A DNA stretch of 10,399 nucleotides, taken from assembly GCA_003520455.1 (NCBI GenBank), contig DOUV01000821.1:1-10399 (forward strand). Direction: 5' to 3'. Positions 1 to 7,423 of the stretch are shown here, piece after piece. Source of the stretch: Chloroflexota bacterium. GTDB taxonomy: Bacteria > Chloroflexota > Anaerolineae > Ardenticatenales > Ardenticatenaceae. Each line of letters opens with the position of its first letter. The first letter of the stretch is position 1. The notes under the pieces were generated by a model that saw only the letters and a program-made list of their open reading frames with translations, had not been told where the DNA came from and made no database searches. The translations under genes were made by a program, and so were the position numbers.

Positions 1-14
1 CCAGCCGCGGTTTC

Positions 15-38
15 CCTGGCCTGGCCGGCCAGGCCAGG
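15..38. repeat. 24-bp perfect palindrome
   Basis: Every base from 15 to 26 pairs with 27 to 38 around the centre between 26 and 27, with no loop. It is made of alternating CCTGG and GGCC blocks. It lies downstream of the small membrane-protein gene that ends at 115. No T-tract follows on either strand, so it is not a textbook intrinsic terminator. It could be a cruciform-type terminator, a protein site or part of a dispersed repeat, and only its symmetry is certain. Confidence 0.5.
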
Positions 39-73
39 CAACCGCCGGGCTCCCCGCTCTCGCGCTTCCTCCG

Positions 74-115
74 GACCATCGTCCCACCCGCACCACAACG
101 CCGTGACCGATGGTC
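74..115 (-). other. Stem-loop just past the stop of the small membrane-protein gene
   Basis: GACCATCG (74-81) and CGATGGTC (108-115) form an 8-bp stem with a 26-nt loop. The stem begins inside the stop codon of the gene at 115-510. There is no U-tract, so termination is a guess; it may only stabilise the 3' end of the transcript. Confidence 0.3.
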
Positions 116-510
116 TAGCGGCGGTTCCGGGTCCGGGGCGAACTGGGCGGCGGCAGAAGCCCACGCGAACGCAGGATGGCACTCCGCACGGCGTTGTAGA
201 CCAGGATCGTACCGACAGTCCCCAAAACCAATAGGAGCAGCAGGATAGGCAGAGGTAATGCCTGGCCACGACGAGCCAGGATCGTCAGGATCGGGCTGAG
301 CATGAACACCACGCCGACCACCAGGGTAGTGGCGATCATGGCACGGGTCGTGAGCGGTCCAACGAAGATCTGCCGCAGCAGTACCAATGTCTGCTGCCGG
401 GTCGATTTGGGCGCAGCCGCTCGGATGGGCTTTACCTGTTGTTGATGGGGCGTGCGGTTCGGTTCGGGCGCAGGGCGCGGTGGGCGCTTGCGAGCAGACT
501 TGCGGCTCAT
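115..510 (-). CDS. Small basic two-helix membrane protein, unknown function
   Basis: The protein has 131 residues and I do not recognise its family. The first 45 or so residues are very basic and rich in Pro, Arg and Gln, with no predicted fold. Two hydrophobic segments follow at about 58-78 and 84-106, and the tail is Pro/Arg/Ser-rich and ends in an Arg cluster. By the positive-inside rule both ends should be cytoplasmic, with a short turn containing Arg-Arg between the helices. The ATG at 510 is chosen because GAGGAG sits about 8 nt upstream. A TTG two codons earlier is in frame but too close to that ribosome site. The gene lies downstream of the clpC terminator and has its own promoter, so it looks monocistronic and independent of clpC. 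Only its membrane location is supported. Confidence 0.7.
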   Translation of the reverse strand: MSRKSARKRPPRPAPEPNRTPHQQQVKPIRAAAPKSTRQQTLVLLRQIFVGPLTTRAMIATTLVVGVVFMLSPILTILARRGQALPLPILLLLLVLGTVGTILVYNAVRSAILRSRGLLPPPSSPRTRNRR

Positions 511-555
511 CGACAATTCTCCTCATAGGACCGTCACGCCGAGACGGTTGCGTCG

Positions 556-583
556 ATTCTATCAGAGCCCCGCCAATCTGCAA
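556..583 (-). promoter_or_regulatory. Sigma-70 promoter of the small membrane-protein gene
   Basis: Read on the minus strand, a -35 box TTGCAG (578-583) and a -10 box TAGAAT (556-561) are separated by 16 bp, and the -10 is preceded by TG as in extended -10 promoters. Transcription should begin near 549, giving a leader of about 39 nt with the Shine-Dalgarno sequence at its end. Confidence 0.6.
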
Positions 584-685
584 GCACACTGAAATGCGCG
601 AGGTCTCCTGGCGGTGAGAGCGCTGGCTAACCGGAAAGATTCTACATCCTCGGCCTCACGGCTTTCCCGCCAGCGTATCCGGTCT

Positions 686-718
686 AAAAAACAGGGGCCG
701 GGGAAGACTCCCCGGCCC
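686..718 (-). terminator. Intrinsic terminator of clpC
   Basis: On the minus strand a 9-bp all-GC stem (710-718 with 695-703) with a 6-nt loop is followed, after three bases, by six T residues (686-691). It starts 24 nt past the clpC stop codon. This is a classical Rho-independent terminator and isolates clpC from the next minus-strand gene. Confidence 0.92.
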
Positions 719-741
719 GTAGGCTTTGCGAGCAGGAGCTG

Positions 742-3222
742 TTAGCCAGCCGTCTCGCTGCGCATGATCACCGGCATCGCGATGGGAAGCTTCTCAAAGG
801 TGAGCTCCCCGTCCGAGCCAACATCCACCCGAATCTTGTCGCCCTCGACGAACTCGCCCGCAAGGAGTTTCTTCGAGAGCGGGCTCTCGACGCGGCGCTG
901 GATGACCCGCTTGAGCGGGCGGGCGCCGAACTGAGGATCATAGCCCTCCTCGGCCAGGAGCTCGCGAGCGGACTCGCTAAGTTCGATGGTTAGACCCGCA
1001 TCAATCAGACGCCTGATCAGTTGGTTGACCTGCAAGCCGACGATCTGCTTGATCTGCTCGCGAGTGAGGCTGTCAAAGATCACAACCTCATCCACCCGGT
1101 TGAGAAACTCGGGACGGAAGGCCCGCTTGAGGTCGTCGCTCACCTCCGCCTTCCGGGTGCTCTCCTCGTCGCCACGCTCGCCAATGCGGAAGCCCAGAGG
1201 GCCACCCCGCTGGATATAGCGCGTGCCGAGGTTGCTGGTCATGATGATGACCGTGTTCCGGAAGTCGACGGTGCGACCCTGAGCGTCAGTCAGTCGACCA
1301 TCATCGAGCACCTGGAGCATGATGTTAAAGATCTCCGGGTGCGCCTTCTCGATCTCGTCGAAGAGTACGACCTGATAAGGCCGACGGCGGACCGCCTCGG
1401 TCAGCTGGCCCCCCTCGCCGTAGCCGACATAGCCCGGCGGCGAGCCGATCATGCGGCTGACCGTGTGGGCCTCACGGTACTCGCTCATATCGACGCGGAC
1501 CATCGCATCCTCATCGTCGAAGAGAAACTCGGCGAGCGCCCTGGCCAGCTCGGTCTTGCCGACGCCCGTGGGCCCCAGGAAGATGAAGCTACCGATCGGG
1601 CGCTTCGGATCCTTGAGGCCACTCCGGCCGCGACGAATCGCGTCGCTGACGACCTCGATGGCCTTATCTTGACCGATAACGCGCTGATGGAGATGCGCTT
1701 CCATCTTGAGCAGCCGGTTGGCCTCGGTCTGGAGCATGCGCTTGACCGGGATGCCTGTCCACGAACTGACGACGTCGGCGACGTCCTCTTCATCCACAGT
1801 CTCATCGAGTCCCTGCTCAGCCCGCCACTCGGCCACCGCAGCCTTATACTGGGTTTCGATCTGGATGCGCTGGCTCTTGACCCGTGCGGCGCGCTCGTAG
1901 TCGCGGGCCTGCCAGGCCTCCTCCTCCTCTGCGGCGAGGGCACTGAGCTCTTCCTTTTGCTCTCGCAGCGCGGCGGGCATGTTAAAGATGTCGACCCGCA
2001 GCTTCGCCGCCGCCTCGTCGATGAGGTCAATCGCTTTGTCGGGAAGCTGGCGCTCGGTCACGTAGCGATGGCTGAGCCTGGTAGCCGACTCCAGCGCCTC
2101 GTCGGTGATGATGACGTTGTGGTGCTGCTCGTAGCGGCTCCGGAGCCCCTTAAGCATCTCGATCGTTTCCTCGACGTTGGGCTCGTCCACAAAGACCGGC
2201 GCGAAACGACGTTCCAGCGCACGATCCTTCTCGACAGAGTTGCGATAGTCATCCAGGGTCGTGGCCCCGATGACCTGGAGTTCACCACGCGCCAGCAAGG
2301 GCTTCATCATATTGCTGGCGTCCATCGCGCCCTGAGCCGCACCGGCGCCAACAAGCGTATGCAACTCGTCAATAAACAGGATGATTTCCCCGTTGCTGTT
2401 GGTAATTTCCTCCATCGCGGCCTTGAGGCGCTCCTCAAACTCGCCGCGGAACTTGGAGCCGGCCACCATGCCGCCCAAATCGAGTTCGATGAGGCGTTTG
2501 CCTTGCAGGTGTTCCGGAACGTCGCCCGCGACAATCTTGTTGGCCAACCCCTCGACGATGGCAGTCTTGCCAACGCCCGCTGCGCCAATCAAGGCCGGAT
2601 TGTTCTTCGTACGCCGTGCCAGCACGCGCATGACACGGAGGATCTCCATCTCCCGGCCGATCACCGGGTCGAGCCGGCCTTCCGCCGCGAGCTTTGTGAG
2701 GTCACGACCATACTTCTCGAGGACGCGGTACTTGGTCTCGGCGTAAGGATCATTGACCTTCGCGCCGCCACGAATCTCCTCGATCGCATCGTAGATATCA
2801 TCCTTCTCGATGCCCAGTTCTTGGAACAAGCGTGCAAGCAGGCTGCTCTTGGCCTGCTGTACGATCCCAAGCAACATATGCTCGGTCGAGATGTACTCGT
2901 CGCCAAGCTTATCAGCTTCCTGGGCGACGATCCCGGCCAATTGCTGCACAGCCGGGGTTACATAGATCTGCTGCTGCGGCATTGAGCCAACCGCACGCAT
3001 CTTGGGCTGAGCTCGCAGGATGTCATCCAGACGCCGCTTCATCATCTCGGTGTCTGCCCCGAGCTTCTCCAGGAGTTGCCCGACGACACCCTCGGGCTGC
3101 TCGAGCAAGGCCAGCATGATGTGTTCAAGATCGAGCTGGCTGTGCTGGTAACGCAGCAGGATTTCCTGCGACCGGGCAATTGCGTCTTGGGCCCGCTCGG
3201 TGAAGCGGTCAAATCGCATCAT
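742..3222 (-). CDS. clpC: ATP-dependent Clp protease ATP-binding subunit ClpC
   Basis: Hsp100 AAA+ unfoldase of 826 residues, typical for ClpC. It unfolds substrates and feeds them to the ClpP peptidase in the cytoplasm. Two Clp-N repeats fill residues 1-145. The first AAA+ module has Walker A GAAGVGKT (213-220), Walker B ILFIDE (281-286) and arginines R338/R339. A middle domain with a UVR-like coiled coil spans about 415-470. The second module has Walker A GPTGVGKT (550-557), Walker B with D622/E623 and sensor-2 GARP (766-769). The LGF tripeptide (676-678) is the expected ClpP-docking loop. Together these separate it from ClpB, which lacks the docking tripeptide and has a longer middle domain. 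Translation may start at either of two adjacent ATG codons; the ribosome site (AGTAGG) is weak. No ctsR, mcsA or mcsB lies beside it. The CIRCE site upstream implies HrcA control. The first Walker A has AA where EP is usual. Confidence 0.97.
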   Translation of the reverse strand: MMRFDRFTERAQDAIARSQEILLRYQHSQLDLEHIMLALLEQPEGVVGQLLEKLGADTEMMKRRLDDILRAQPKMRAVGSMPQQQIYVTPAVQQLAGIVAQEADKLGDEYISTEHMLLGIVQQAKSSLLARLFQELGIEKDDIYDAIEEIRGGAKVNDPYAETKYRVLEKYGRDLTKLAAEGRLDPVIGREMEILRVMRVLARRTKNNPALIGAAGVGKTAIVEGLANKIVAGDVPEHLQGKRLIELDLGGMVAGSKFRGEFEERLKAAMEEITNSNGEIILFIDELHTLVGAGAAQGAMDASNMMKPLLARGELQVIGATTLDDYRNSVEKDRALERRFAPVFVDEPNVEETIEMLKGLRSRYEQHHNVIITDEALESATRLSHRYVTERQLPDKAIDLIDEAAAKLRVDIFNMPAALREQKEELSALAAEEEEAWQARDYERAARVKSQRIQIETQYKAAVAEWRAEQGLDETVDEEDVADVVSSWTGIPVKRMLQTEANRLLKMEAHLHQRVIGQDKAIEVVSDAIRRGRSGLKDPKRPIGSFIFLGPTGVGKTELARALAEFLFDDEDAMVRVDMSEYREAHTVSRMIGSPPGYVGYGEGGQLTEAVRRRPYQVVLFDEIEKAHPEIFNIMLQVLDDGRLTDAQGRTVDFRNTVIIMTSNLGTRYIQRGGPLGFRIGERGDEESTRKAEVSDDLKRAFRPEFLNRVDEVVIFDSLTREQIKQIVGLQVNQLIRRLIDAGLTIELSESARELLAEEGYDPQFGARPLKRVIQRRVESPLSKKLLAGEFVEGDKIRVDVGSDGELTFEKLPIAMPVIMRSETAG

Positions 3223-3347
3223 GTGCTTTGCCTACTTTCTCTCTGCGTTTTCCCTGAGTCCAGGAGTTGCCTGTCCCTCCGCATAATGCTTACGAACAGA
3301 CTTCCCCTGCCAGATTGCTTCGCATTGCCAAATATCATTGTGGGCAA

Positions 3348-3375
3348 ATTATAGTGGTTTAGTCAGGCATGTCAA
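3348..3375 (-). promoter_or_regulatory. Consensus sigma-70 promoter of clpC
   Basis: On the minus strand a perfect TTGACA (3370-3375) and a perfect TATAAT (3348-3353) are 16 bp apart. Transcription should start near 3341, leaving a leader of roughly 119 nt before clpC. A promoter this strong fits a gene held down by a repressor, and the CIRCE operator lies 5 bp upstream of the -35 box. Confidence 0.9.
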
Positions 3376-3380
3376 AACTA

Positions 3381-3407
3381 TTAGCACACTCGGCTGAAGA
3401 GTGCTAA
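3381..3407. promoter_or_regulatory. CIRCE operator (HrcA binding site)
   Basis: The sequence is TTAGCACAC, then a 9-nt spacer, then GAGTGCTAA. The CIRCE consensus is TTAGCACTC-N9-GAGTGCTAA, so 17 of 18 arm positions match and the spacer length is exact. HrcA bound here would repress the clpC promoter immediately downstream until heat shock titrates it through GroEL. Placement upstream of the -35 box is less common than overlap with the start point. Confidence 0.9.
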
Positions 3408-3787
3408 CTCACCAGACTATCCAAAGCTCCTTCGAGGCTGAAAGGTGCATAGGAATGCCGGCTAGGGAGAATCGTTCACGTTGGGGTCGCGTGCACGGCC
3501 CCAGCGCACGTGTTCCAATAAGAGCGTTGAGAATTGTGGCATATCGCGTGCCACGAATCAAACTTGAAGGTGTAACGATCGCGAGGTTCACGGCCTGCAC
3601 GGGGGAGCGGTCAAGTCAGGCAGGAGTTGAGTCAGGAGTTCAAGGGGCTACGGGGCGGAGGCACTGCCAGACCAATCGTGTGGTCAGCTCAGCTGCTGCA
3701 CAGTGCCAGATGAAGCGGAGCATTCCGCGGCGAAGCCACCTTGCACTTGGCTCTCGATCGCCTGGCGCACATAGTTGGCAGGCGGTC
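3408..3787. other. Gene-free spacer between the clpC control region and the DUF5317 gene
   Basis: About 380 bp with open frames on both strands that lack ribosome sites and recognisable protein character. It contains a short direct repeat near 3613-3643 (GTCAGG followed by AGGAGTT, then GTCAGGAGTT) and the foldable segment at 3660-3707. No terminator with a T-tract was found for the minus-strand operon that ends at 3788. Confidence 0.6.
3660..3707. repeat. Compact three-way-junction-like inverted repeat
   Basis: The outer arms GGCACTG (3660-3666) and CAGTGCC (3701-3707) are perfect complements. They enclose GACCA-ATCGTG-TGGTC (3670-3685) and CAGC-TCA-GCTG (3685-3695), which share base 3685. 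The 48-nt segment can therefore fold as a stem with two inner hairpins. It may be a structured 3' end of the preceding minus-strand operon, a remnant of a small repeat, or chance. Confidence 0.35.
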
Positions 3788-4366
3788 TCAGGGTGACGAT
3801 TTCGTGGCACCGGTCGTGGGTTGAGCTGCGACCATCACTCGCTGGACTAACCAGGCCGTGCCCGTCGCCAGCAGTAAGTCACCCGGACTGAAGACGTTGG
3901 AGAACGGCAAGGCCGCTGGAACCGCCATGATATCGGCGAGAAAGGGCAGGCGGGTGTTCGCGTCGATGAGGATTGTATTATTATAGTGTTGGTTGCCCGT
4001 CATCATGGCACGGCTTACAAATCCGGCTTGCAGCAAGGCGTCCTGGCTTGCCGGCATAAACCCGCCGTTGAGGGTGATCACGAGCCAATTCGAGAACACA
4101 CCCAACGCCATGAGAGGCGCACCCGGCATTCGCCAGTTCATCGCCAAAGTCCCCCAGACGAGAATCATCGAGAGATCATAGGCGAGCGCAATCTGTGGGC
4201 GGCTGAGATGTGAGCCTAAGATTGGGGTAAAAATGAGGATTTGGATCACGAACCCCACGATGATGAGGGGAGCGAATCGGAAAGACAACTGCCCGAGACG
4301 CTCGAGCCGGCCGCCGCGCAAACGAGCCAGGACGACCGCCAAGAGAATTGCGACTACAAAGATCAT
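3788..4366 (-). CDS. DUF5317 family integral membrane protein
   Basis: The protein has 192 residues and about five transmembrane segments (near 1-16, 29-46, 60-78, 83-105 and 158-179). The conserved-looking soluble part carries NGGFMP (100-105), LADI (143-146) and NVFSPGD (157-163). I associate these with DUF5317, an uncharacterised membrane family common in Chloroflexota and Firmicutes. No catalytic residues can be assigned. The start ATG shares four bases (ATGA) with the stop of the upstream HD-GYP gene, and GGAG lies about 8 nt before it inside that gene, so translation is almost certainly coupled. The partnership suggests a membrane component working with, or made in proportion to, the cyclic-di-GMP phosphodiesterase; this is inference from position. 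The family call is from memory of motifs and needs a profile search. Confidence 0.8.
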   Translation of the reverse strand: MIFVVAILLAVVLARLRGGRLERLGQLSFRFAPLIIVGFVIQILIFTPILGSHLSRPQIALAYDLSMILVWGTLAMNWRMPGAPLMALGVFSNWLVITLNGGFMPASQDALLQAGFVSRAMMTGNQHYNNTILIDANTRLPFLADIMAVPAALPFSNVFSPGDLLLATGTAWLVQRVMVAAQPTTGATKSSP

Positions 4367-5724
4367 GCCCGGTTCTCCGAAAAGGGGATGGCAACGGAGA
4401 TCAACTCGCCTTTGGTGGCAGGCAGTAACTCACTATTGTTGGTAGGCACCGCAGGCGTTGACTCGACCCCAGTTGGCAGGACGCTCAGAGCCGCCGCCAC
4501 GACCCTCGGATCGAATTGGGTGCCAATACCAGCGTGCAGCCGCCGCCGGGCTTCGGCGTAGCTGAGGGCTTTGCGGTAGGGCCGGTCGCTGGTCATCGCA
4601 TCGAAGGCATCTGCGACAGTGATAATCCGGGCGCCGACAGGAATATCACGACCGCTCAGTCTATCCGGGTAGCCGCAACCATCCCAGCGCTCGTGATGGC
4701 TACGGACCATCCCATATTCAACACCGAGGACGGGAAAGCGAGCGACAATCTCGGCCCCGAGAACTGGGTGGCGCTGGAATTGGTCGCGCTCCTCATCGGT
4801 GAGTGGGCCCACTTTATGGAGCCAGGCGTCGCTGATACCAACCTTGCCCAAATCGTGAAGGCGCGCCGAGATCGTAACGCCTTCAATCTCGGCGCGCGTC
4901 AGACCCATCGCCTCAGCGATGGCGCGGGCGTACGCAGCGACGCGTTCAGAGTGTTGGTACGTGCTGGCATCGCGCGCATCGATGGTATCCACCAGGGCCT
5001 TGATAGCTTCGTGCGTTTGGGTCTCCAGGAGCGCCGTGAGGGAGAAAGCCTGCCGAAGGATCACGAGCGGAAGAACAATCAGCACACTACTCCAGGGCTG
5101 CAACGTCCAGAGGAACGCCAGCAAAAACCCGGCGCAGATCATGCTGATCTGATGCCACATGATATTGCGCAGGTTGGTTTGCCAGATATACAAAAAGGGT
5201 ACCCGACCTGTCAACGAAACGACCAAAATGACCAGACTGGTATCCAAAAAATAGTAGGTGATCCCGACAAGGACGAGTACGAGCGCCTCGCGCCAACCGC
5301 TCAGCAGCACAGCATGTCCGCTCGAAAAGAGATGAAAGGTGATGTAGAGCACCGCGTATGTCGTGATGTGTTTACTGATGTTGAACATCCGCTTGTACCA
5401 GATTCGGTGTTGGCGGAGTTCAGTCGCAGCGGCGCCAATGGCGGCGATCAAGATTGCGAGGCTGAACGGAAAGAGGAGGACTGCCGCAATGTTGACGGCG
5501 GTTGTGGCGGTAATCTCGATAAACCGCCGTGGCATGGCGACGGGAAAGAGCCCGGCCAGGATTGCCAACAGACTAAAAACGAAGAAGCTTAAATAGCTGG
5601 ATGACGTGGCGGGGAAGAGGACAAGCGTGAGGAATAGACACACTGCTGCAGTGGCAGCAAGCGTCCAAATATAGAATTGGGCCGGGTGCGAGAAGGCTCT
5701 CATGCTCAAAGTCTGGAGAAACAC
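4363..5724 (-). CDS. Membrane-anchored HD-GYP domain protein, probable cyclic-di-GMP phosphodiesterase
   Basis: The protein has 453 residues. The N-terminal half (about 15-225) holds seven or eight hydrophobic helices with no recognised sensor name. The C-terminal half (about 235-415) is an HD-GYP domain, which hydrolyses cyclic-di-GMP on the cytoplasmic face. Visible metal and catalytic residues are H258, H290-D291 in LHDLGK, H319, H343-H344 and D372. The signature HHERWDGCGYP (343-353) is intact, so the enzyme should be active. There is no GGDEF or receiver domain, so regulation must come through the membrane part. The annotated start is GTG at 5724, with a weak GGGA about 5 nt upstream. 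The ATG at 5703 is in frame but has no ribosome site. The gene is the first of a two-gene unit with the DUF5317 gene, overlapping by 4 bp. No good promoter was identified in the 200 bp upstream. Confidence 0.9.
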   Translation of the reverse strand: MFLQTLSMRAFSHPAQFYIWTLAATAAVCLFLTLVLFPATSSSYLSFFVFSLLAILAGLFPVAMPRRFIEITATTAVNIAAVLLFPFSLAILIAAIGAAATELRQHRIWYKRMFNISKHITTYAVLYITFHLFSSGHAVLLSGWREALVLVLVGITYYFLDTSLVILVVSLTGRVPFLYIWQTNLRNIMWHQISMICAGFLLAFLWTLQPWSSVLIVLPLVILRQAFSLTALLETQTHEAIKALVDTIDARDASTYQHSERVAAYARAIAEAMGLTRAEIEGVTISARLHDLGKVGISDAWLHKVGPLTDEERDQFQRHPVLGAEIVARFPVLGVEYGMVRSHHERWDGCGYPDRLSGRDIPVGARIITVADAFDAMTSDRPYRKALSYAEARRRLHAGIGTQFDPRVVAAALSVLPTGVESTPAVPTNNSELLPATKGELISVAIPFSENRA

Positions 5725-6390
5725 TCCATTCCCGTGGGGGGGCCGTTTTCATAATAGGCGGCGGACCAATACAGCGACGAGAATACAAGGGTGGCCGCGC
5801 ACTGCGCCTCAACCCCAAGGTAGATTGACGGCATTCGCGCACCGGGCCTTGATTCGCTGGCTCACACGATGGTCACCCTCTGTCCAACGCAGCCCTGCTT
5901 GGCGGGGGACCGACTTGAAGAACTGATACCAATTCGACTTGGTGACCGTGCATTATGGCTATCAGTTTCAGCCAAAATGGGCTTCGGCTAATGCATGCCT
6001 GTCATGTCAAATTGGTATGAGTAGGAGTCGCCCACGAGTCGTGCAGCACGGGGTTGGGTAAAGGCACTGCCAGCCAGTTTCAACGGATTCATGTTACCAT
6101 ATTCAACTCAAAGATCGAAGAGTCTGTGGCTCAGGTCGTTTGGGATGAATACGGCTTTCTTGTAAGAATCACCCTACACGCTACGCCAGGCGATTCTCTC
6201 TAAACATAAACAACTGGATCGGAATGCGCTATGCAACCCTTCTGCGGACGAGGCAGAAATTCACCCGGTGCCAACGTGGGCCATTGAGGGAATACCTTGA
6301 TTGTTATACCAGCAACAGCTGTACTCGCAGTAAGTAGCAGTATTAAAACAAAGCGAACGAGAGCGCACAACCCTTATTTTAAGAATGGGC
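5725..6390. other. Gene-free stretch upstream of the HD-GYP gene
   Basis: About 665 bp without a supportable gene. It holds the MITE-like element at 5926-6018, a small dyad CGTGC-A-GCACG at 6040-6050, and AGAATC/GATTCT arms near 6166-6197. The string AGGCACTGCCAG near 6062 also occurs near 3659, at the foldable segment there. No transposase remnant or RNA gene was recognised. Confidence 0.6.
5926..6018. mobile_element. MITE-like 93-bp element with about 30-bp imperfect terminal inverted repeats
   Basis: The ends ATACCAATTCGAC and GTCAAATTGGTAT are complementary at 12 of 13 positions. The pairing continues in exact register to TGCATTA (5949-5955) against TAATGCA (5989-5995). Over 30 positions 22 are Watson-Crick pairs and four more are G-T. 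The centre can form TGGCT/AGCCA. The element is too short to encode a protein. Flanks allow either a TA target duplication, as in IS630/mariner elements, or a TGA direct repeat. It could instead be a structured RNA or operator. No second copy was found in the window. Confidence 0.5.
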
Positions 6391-6492
6391 TTATGCCCAA
6401 TTGGTGTCGGCGGTACCTGCGGCGATGAGGCTGAGAATGATGATCAGGATGTACATCGCCTTCACGTACGCGGAGCGAAGGTGCCAGTTCAT
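6391..6492 (-). CDS. Candidate 33-residue single-helix membrane peptide
   Basis: The frame encodes 33 residues: a short basic start with Arg and Lys (residues 1-11), one strongly hydrophobic helix (about 13-25, rich in Ile and Leu), then a small polar tail ending in Ala. It therefore looks like a membrane or exported micropeptide. I do not recognise a family. The ATG at 6492 is favoured because AAAGGGG lies 8 nt upstream and a very good promoter starts transcription about 110 nt before it. A longer in-frame version beginning near 6624 would lie upstream of the predicted transcription start. The stop codon lies in a weak TGGGC-ATAA-GCCCA hairpin, which may be part of a poor terminator. The leader hides the ribosome site. 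Type I toxin, small regulator of a membrane complex, or a chance frame are all possible. Confidence 0.5.
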   Translation of the reverse strand: MNWHLRSAYVKAMYILIIILSLIAAGTADTNWA

Positions 6493-6494
6493 AT

Positions 6495-6551
6495 GGAGAA
6501 CCCCTTTCTTTACGAGGGAGATGGAAAGGCTCGAGAAATGAAGGGTTCCCC
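6495..6551 (-). promoter_or_regulatory. Leader hairpin masking the ribosome-binding site of the 33-residue peptide
   Basis: In the minus-strand transcript GGGGAACCCUU (6551-6541) pairs with AAGGGGUUCUCC (6506-6495), with one bulge and one mismatch. Inside it, UUU and CGAG pair with AAA and CUCG, so the whole segment forms one long hairpin. The Shine-Dalgarno AAAGGGG lies in the 3' arm. Upstream in the same leader is GGGCC-GUAA-GGCCC (6578-6565), a stem closed by a GNRA-type tetraloop. The arrangement predicts translation that is off by default, opened by heat, a trans-acting RNA or a ligand. It resembles no riboswitch class I know. Confidence 0.45.
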
Positions 6552-6609
6552 TAATCTCCACTCTGGGCCTTACGGCCCGAAGGCGTGCGCTCCCATTCGC
6601 TTGGTAGTA

Positions 6610-6638
6610 ATTATAGCATAGCATTCGTGTCTTGTCAT
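6610..6638 (-). promoter_or_regulatory. Strong extended -10 promoter of the micropeptide gene
   Basis: On the minus strand ATGACA (6633-6638) and a perfect TATAAT (6610-6615) are 17 bp apart, and TGC directly precedes the -10 box, giving the extended TGn motif. The region just upstream (about 6640-6680) is AT-rich. Transcription should begin near 6603. Confidence 0.75.
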
Positions 6639-7078
6639 CCCGTACAGTACTCTTTTCCGTTGAAATGAAATTAATGAAATCTTCTCAGGACTTCGTAAAC
6701 GATCATATCTGGAAGTAGTTCTACGCTCCAAACGCAATGCCAGATCGTTGCCCGGAAATGCAACGGAATAGTTGACGGGAAGCCGGAACTGGAATTCTGG
6801 CACCATCATCCTTCCGTTCGCCCCCAGGTCCTTTTTTTATGTTCCCTTACCCTGGGATACAGGAGGATGCCGTCTTCTCATCGACTTGGACTTTCTGTCA
6901 TTAATGAAGTTCCGATGCTTACAGCGATTTGGTTAACAACCTGCCAAAATCTTACTCAAATTACCTTGTCCTGGCCTGCACTCAGCGAACCATTTCAGGG
7001 TAACCGCTCCGCCCGGCCGCAAGCAGCGAGGCGCCAAAGGATGCAGTTCTGCCGGTCGAGGATCCTGGATAATCAAAA

Positions 7079-7091
7079 GAAACGACGTTTC
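7079..7091. promoter_or_regulatory. Dyad next to a TATAAA box
   Basis: GAAACG (7079-7084) and CGTTTC (7086-7091) are perfect complements about one central base. TATAAA follows 6 bp later (near 7098). This looks like an operator next to a plus-strand -10 element, but no -35 box is convincing and no gene lies downstream on that strand. Confidence 0.25.
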
Positions 7092-7423
7092 CAACGATAT
7101 AAAAGTACTTGGACACAACGCACGTCGGGCAACATGCGGCGCCTTTCAATCTCGAAGCGCGGCCTCTCGGCTCATTACAAGGTATTCGACTCATCGCCCC
7201 AGAATTTTTGAGGGCCAAAACACGTTTTCAGCCGGTACAAATACCGACGAGCAGGGAGTGCCTGCTCGCGCACAGACTGCATAAAGGAAGTTACAGACAA
7301 ATCCCGACAGTTGGGATAGGCTCTAGGTACTATCACGAGAGTCCAGCACCAGGACGGAGGAGCGCTGGAAGGATGCGGACTGTTTTCACGCCGGAGAAGC
7401 CCACAAACCCGAGCGCAGATTAT

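Noticed and set aside
1021..2985. A 654-codon open frame on the plus strand opposite clpC
   Set aside because: It is the mirror frame of a conserved GC-rich gene, has no family character, and clpC on the other strand is certain.
3207..3213. GGTCAAA, a half-site of the CtsR operator, near the clpC start
   Set aside because: It lies within codons 2-6 of clpC, and no second heptad follows at the required spacing.
3401..3796. A 131-codon plus-strand frame in the spacer after the CIRCE site
   Set aside because: No ribosome site, no recognisable domain, and it begins inside the CIRCE operator.
4516..5592. A 358-codon plus-strand frame opposite the HD-GYP gene
   Set aside because: It is antisense to a well-supported enzyme and reads as a low-information charged shadow.
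6391..6624. A 77-residue extended version of the micropeptide
   Set aside because: Its start lies upstream of the predicted transcription start near 6603, and the extra residues come from the structured leader.
6867..7211. A 114-codon plus-strand frame preceded by AGGAGG
   Set aside because: The AGGAGG abuts the ATG with no spacing, so it cannot serve as its ribosome site, and the protein has no domain-like character.
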